Of a stretch of DNA of 16,364 bases, positions 16,260 to 16,364 are shown one piece after another. The translations under genes and the position numbers were made by a program. Source of the DNA: Pseudomonadota bacterium. Its GTDB lineage: Bacteria; Pseudomonadota; Gammaproteobacteria; Enterobacterales; Enterobacteriaceae. Positions within the stretch are counted from its first letter, which is position 1; each line of letters begins with the position of its first letter. The notes under the pieces were generated by a model. That model had not been told where the DNA came from. It made no database searches and was given only the letters and a program-made list of their open reading frames with translations. The stretch is taken from NCBI GenBank assembly GCA_023454395.1, contig JAEYFY010000290.1, positions 1-16,364 on the forward strand, given 5' to 3'.

Positions 16260-16276
16260 TTGAGGAGGAATGGCAA
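16248..16276 (-). promoter_or_regulatory. Probable sigma70 promoter of argA
   Basis: On the minus strand, TTGCCA (16276-16271; 5 of 6 to TTGACA) is followed after 17 bases by TAAAAA (16253-16248; 4 of 6 to TATAAT). The -10 lies inside ARG box 2. A second possible -10, TACATT (16247-16242), has no good -35 at the right distance. This is a motif reading only. Confidence 0.5.
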
Positions 16277-16364
16277 GTAAAATCCTATCTTATTGTTTTC
16301 CCTGAAGGCAGAATATTCGTGTAAAAGTGAGTAATTGTGCTGTTTTTAAGTGACAGTGAAGTGT

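Noticed and set aside
16270..16305. Tiny plus-strand frame (MASKILSYCFP) preceded by GAGGAGG
   Set aside because: The Shine-Dalgarno-like run ends only one base before the ATG, too close to work, and the frame stops after 11 codons. It also overlaps the argA promoter.
16277..16364. Possible upstream region of a divergent gene on the plus strand (amiC lies there in E. coli)
   Set aside because: No start codon with a reading frame is visible before the window ends, and the only -35-like hexamer (TTGTTT, 16293-16298) has no convincing -10.
1..16364. Mobile elements, CRISPR arrays, tRNA/rRNA genes, toxin-antitoxin or phage-defence modules
   Set aside because: I looked for transposase-like frames, direct repeats with spacers, tRNA-like cloverleaves and unusual small gene pairs and saw none. 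The gene order is a conserved enteric backbone, so I do not claim a new system here.

Overview
The window looks like a chromosomal backbone segment of an AT-rich member of the Enterobacterales. Family Morganellaceae is most likely, and genus Proteus is my best guess. The gene order thyA - ppdA - ppdB - ygdB - ppdC - recC - ptrA - recB - recD, closed by a convergent argA, is the order known from Escherichia coli and relatives. The proteins are clearly recognisable but diverged from the E. coli versions, and the base composition is low in G+C. The genus is an inference from composition and remembered sequences, not from a search.

Layout, left to right. thyA (thymidylate synthase) ends at a strong hairpin terminator (875-909). 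A 183-base gap then carries a candidate CRP-S (Sxy-dependent CRP) site and leads into four tightly packed small genes, ppdA, ppdB, ygdB and ppdC. These encode type IV pilin-like minor pseudopilins and are conspicuously AT-rich. With a gap of only 15 bases and no terminator, recC follows, then ptrA (periplasmic pitrilysin), recB and recD, all separated by very short gaps or overlaps. RecB, RecC and RecD form the RecBCD helicase-nuclease; pitrilysin is unrelated in function but is conserved in this position. A hairpin between recD and the convergent argA probably terminates both. argA (N-acetylglutamate synthase, first step of arginine synthesis) is on the minus strand. Upstream of it are two ArgR boxes spaced by 3 bases that overlap a plausible promoter. 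The last ~100 bases hold no gene I can support and are probably the upstream region of a divergent gene.

The genes fall into three working groups: dTMP synthesis (thyA); DNA uptake-type pilins next to the recombination/DNA degradation machinery (ppdA-ppdC, recBCD); and arginine synthesis (argA with its operator). I found no new biological system and no mobile element, CRISPR array or RNA gene. The points most worth a second look are the long, Vibrio-like class of ThyA, the candidate CRP-S site at ppdA, the loss of the Glu5 pilin residue in YgdB and PpdC, the absence of a good canonical start codon for ppdC, a Pro at a Chi-contact position in RecC, and a strong hairpin at the start of recB.
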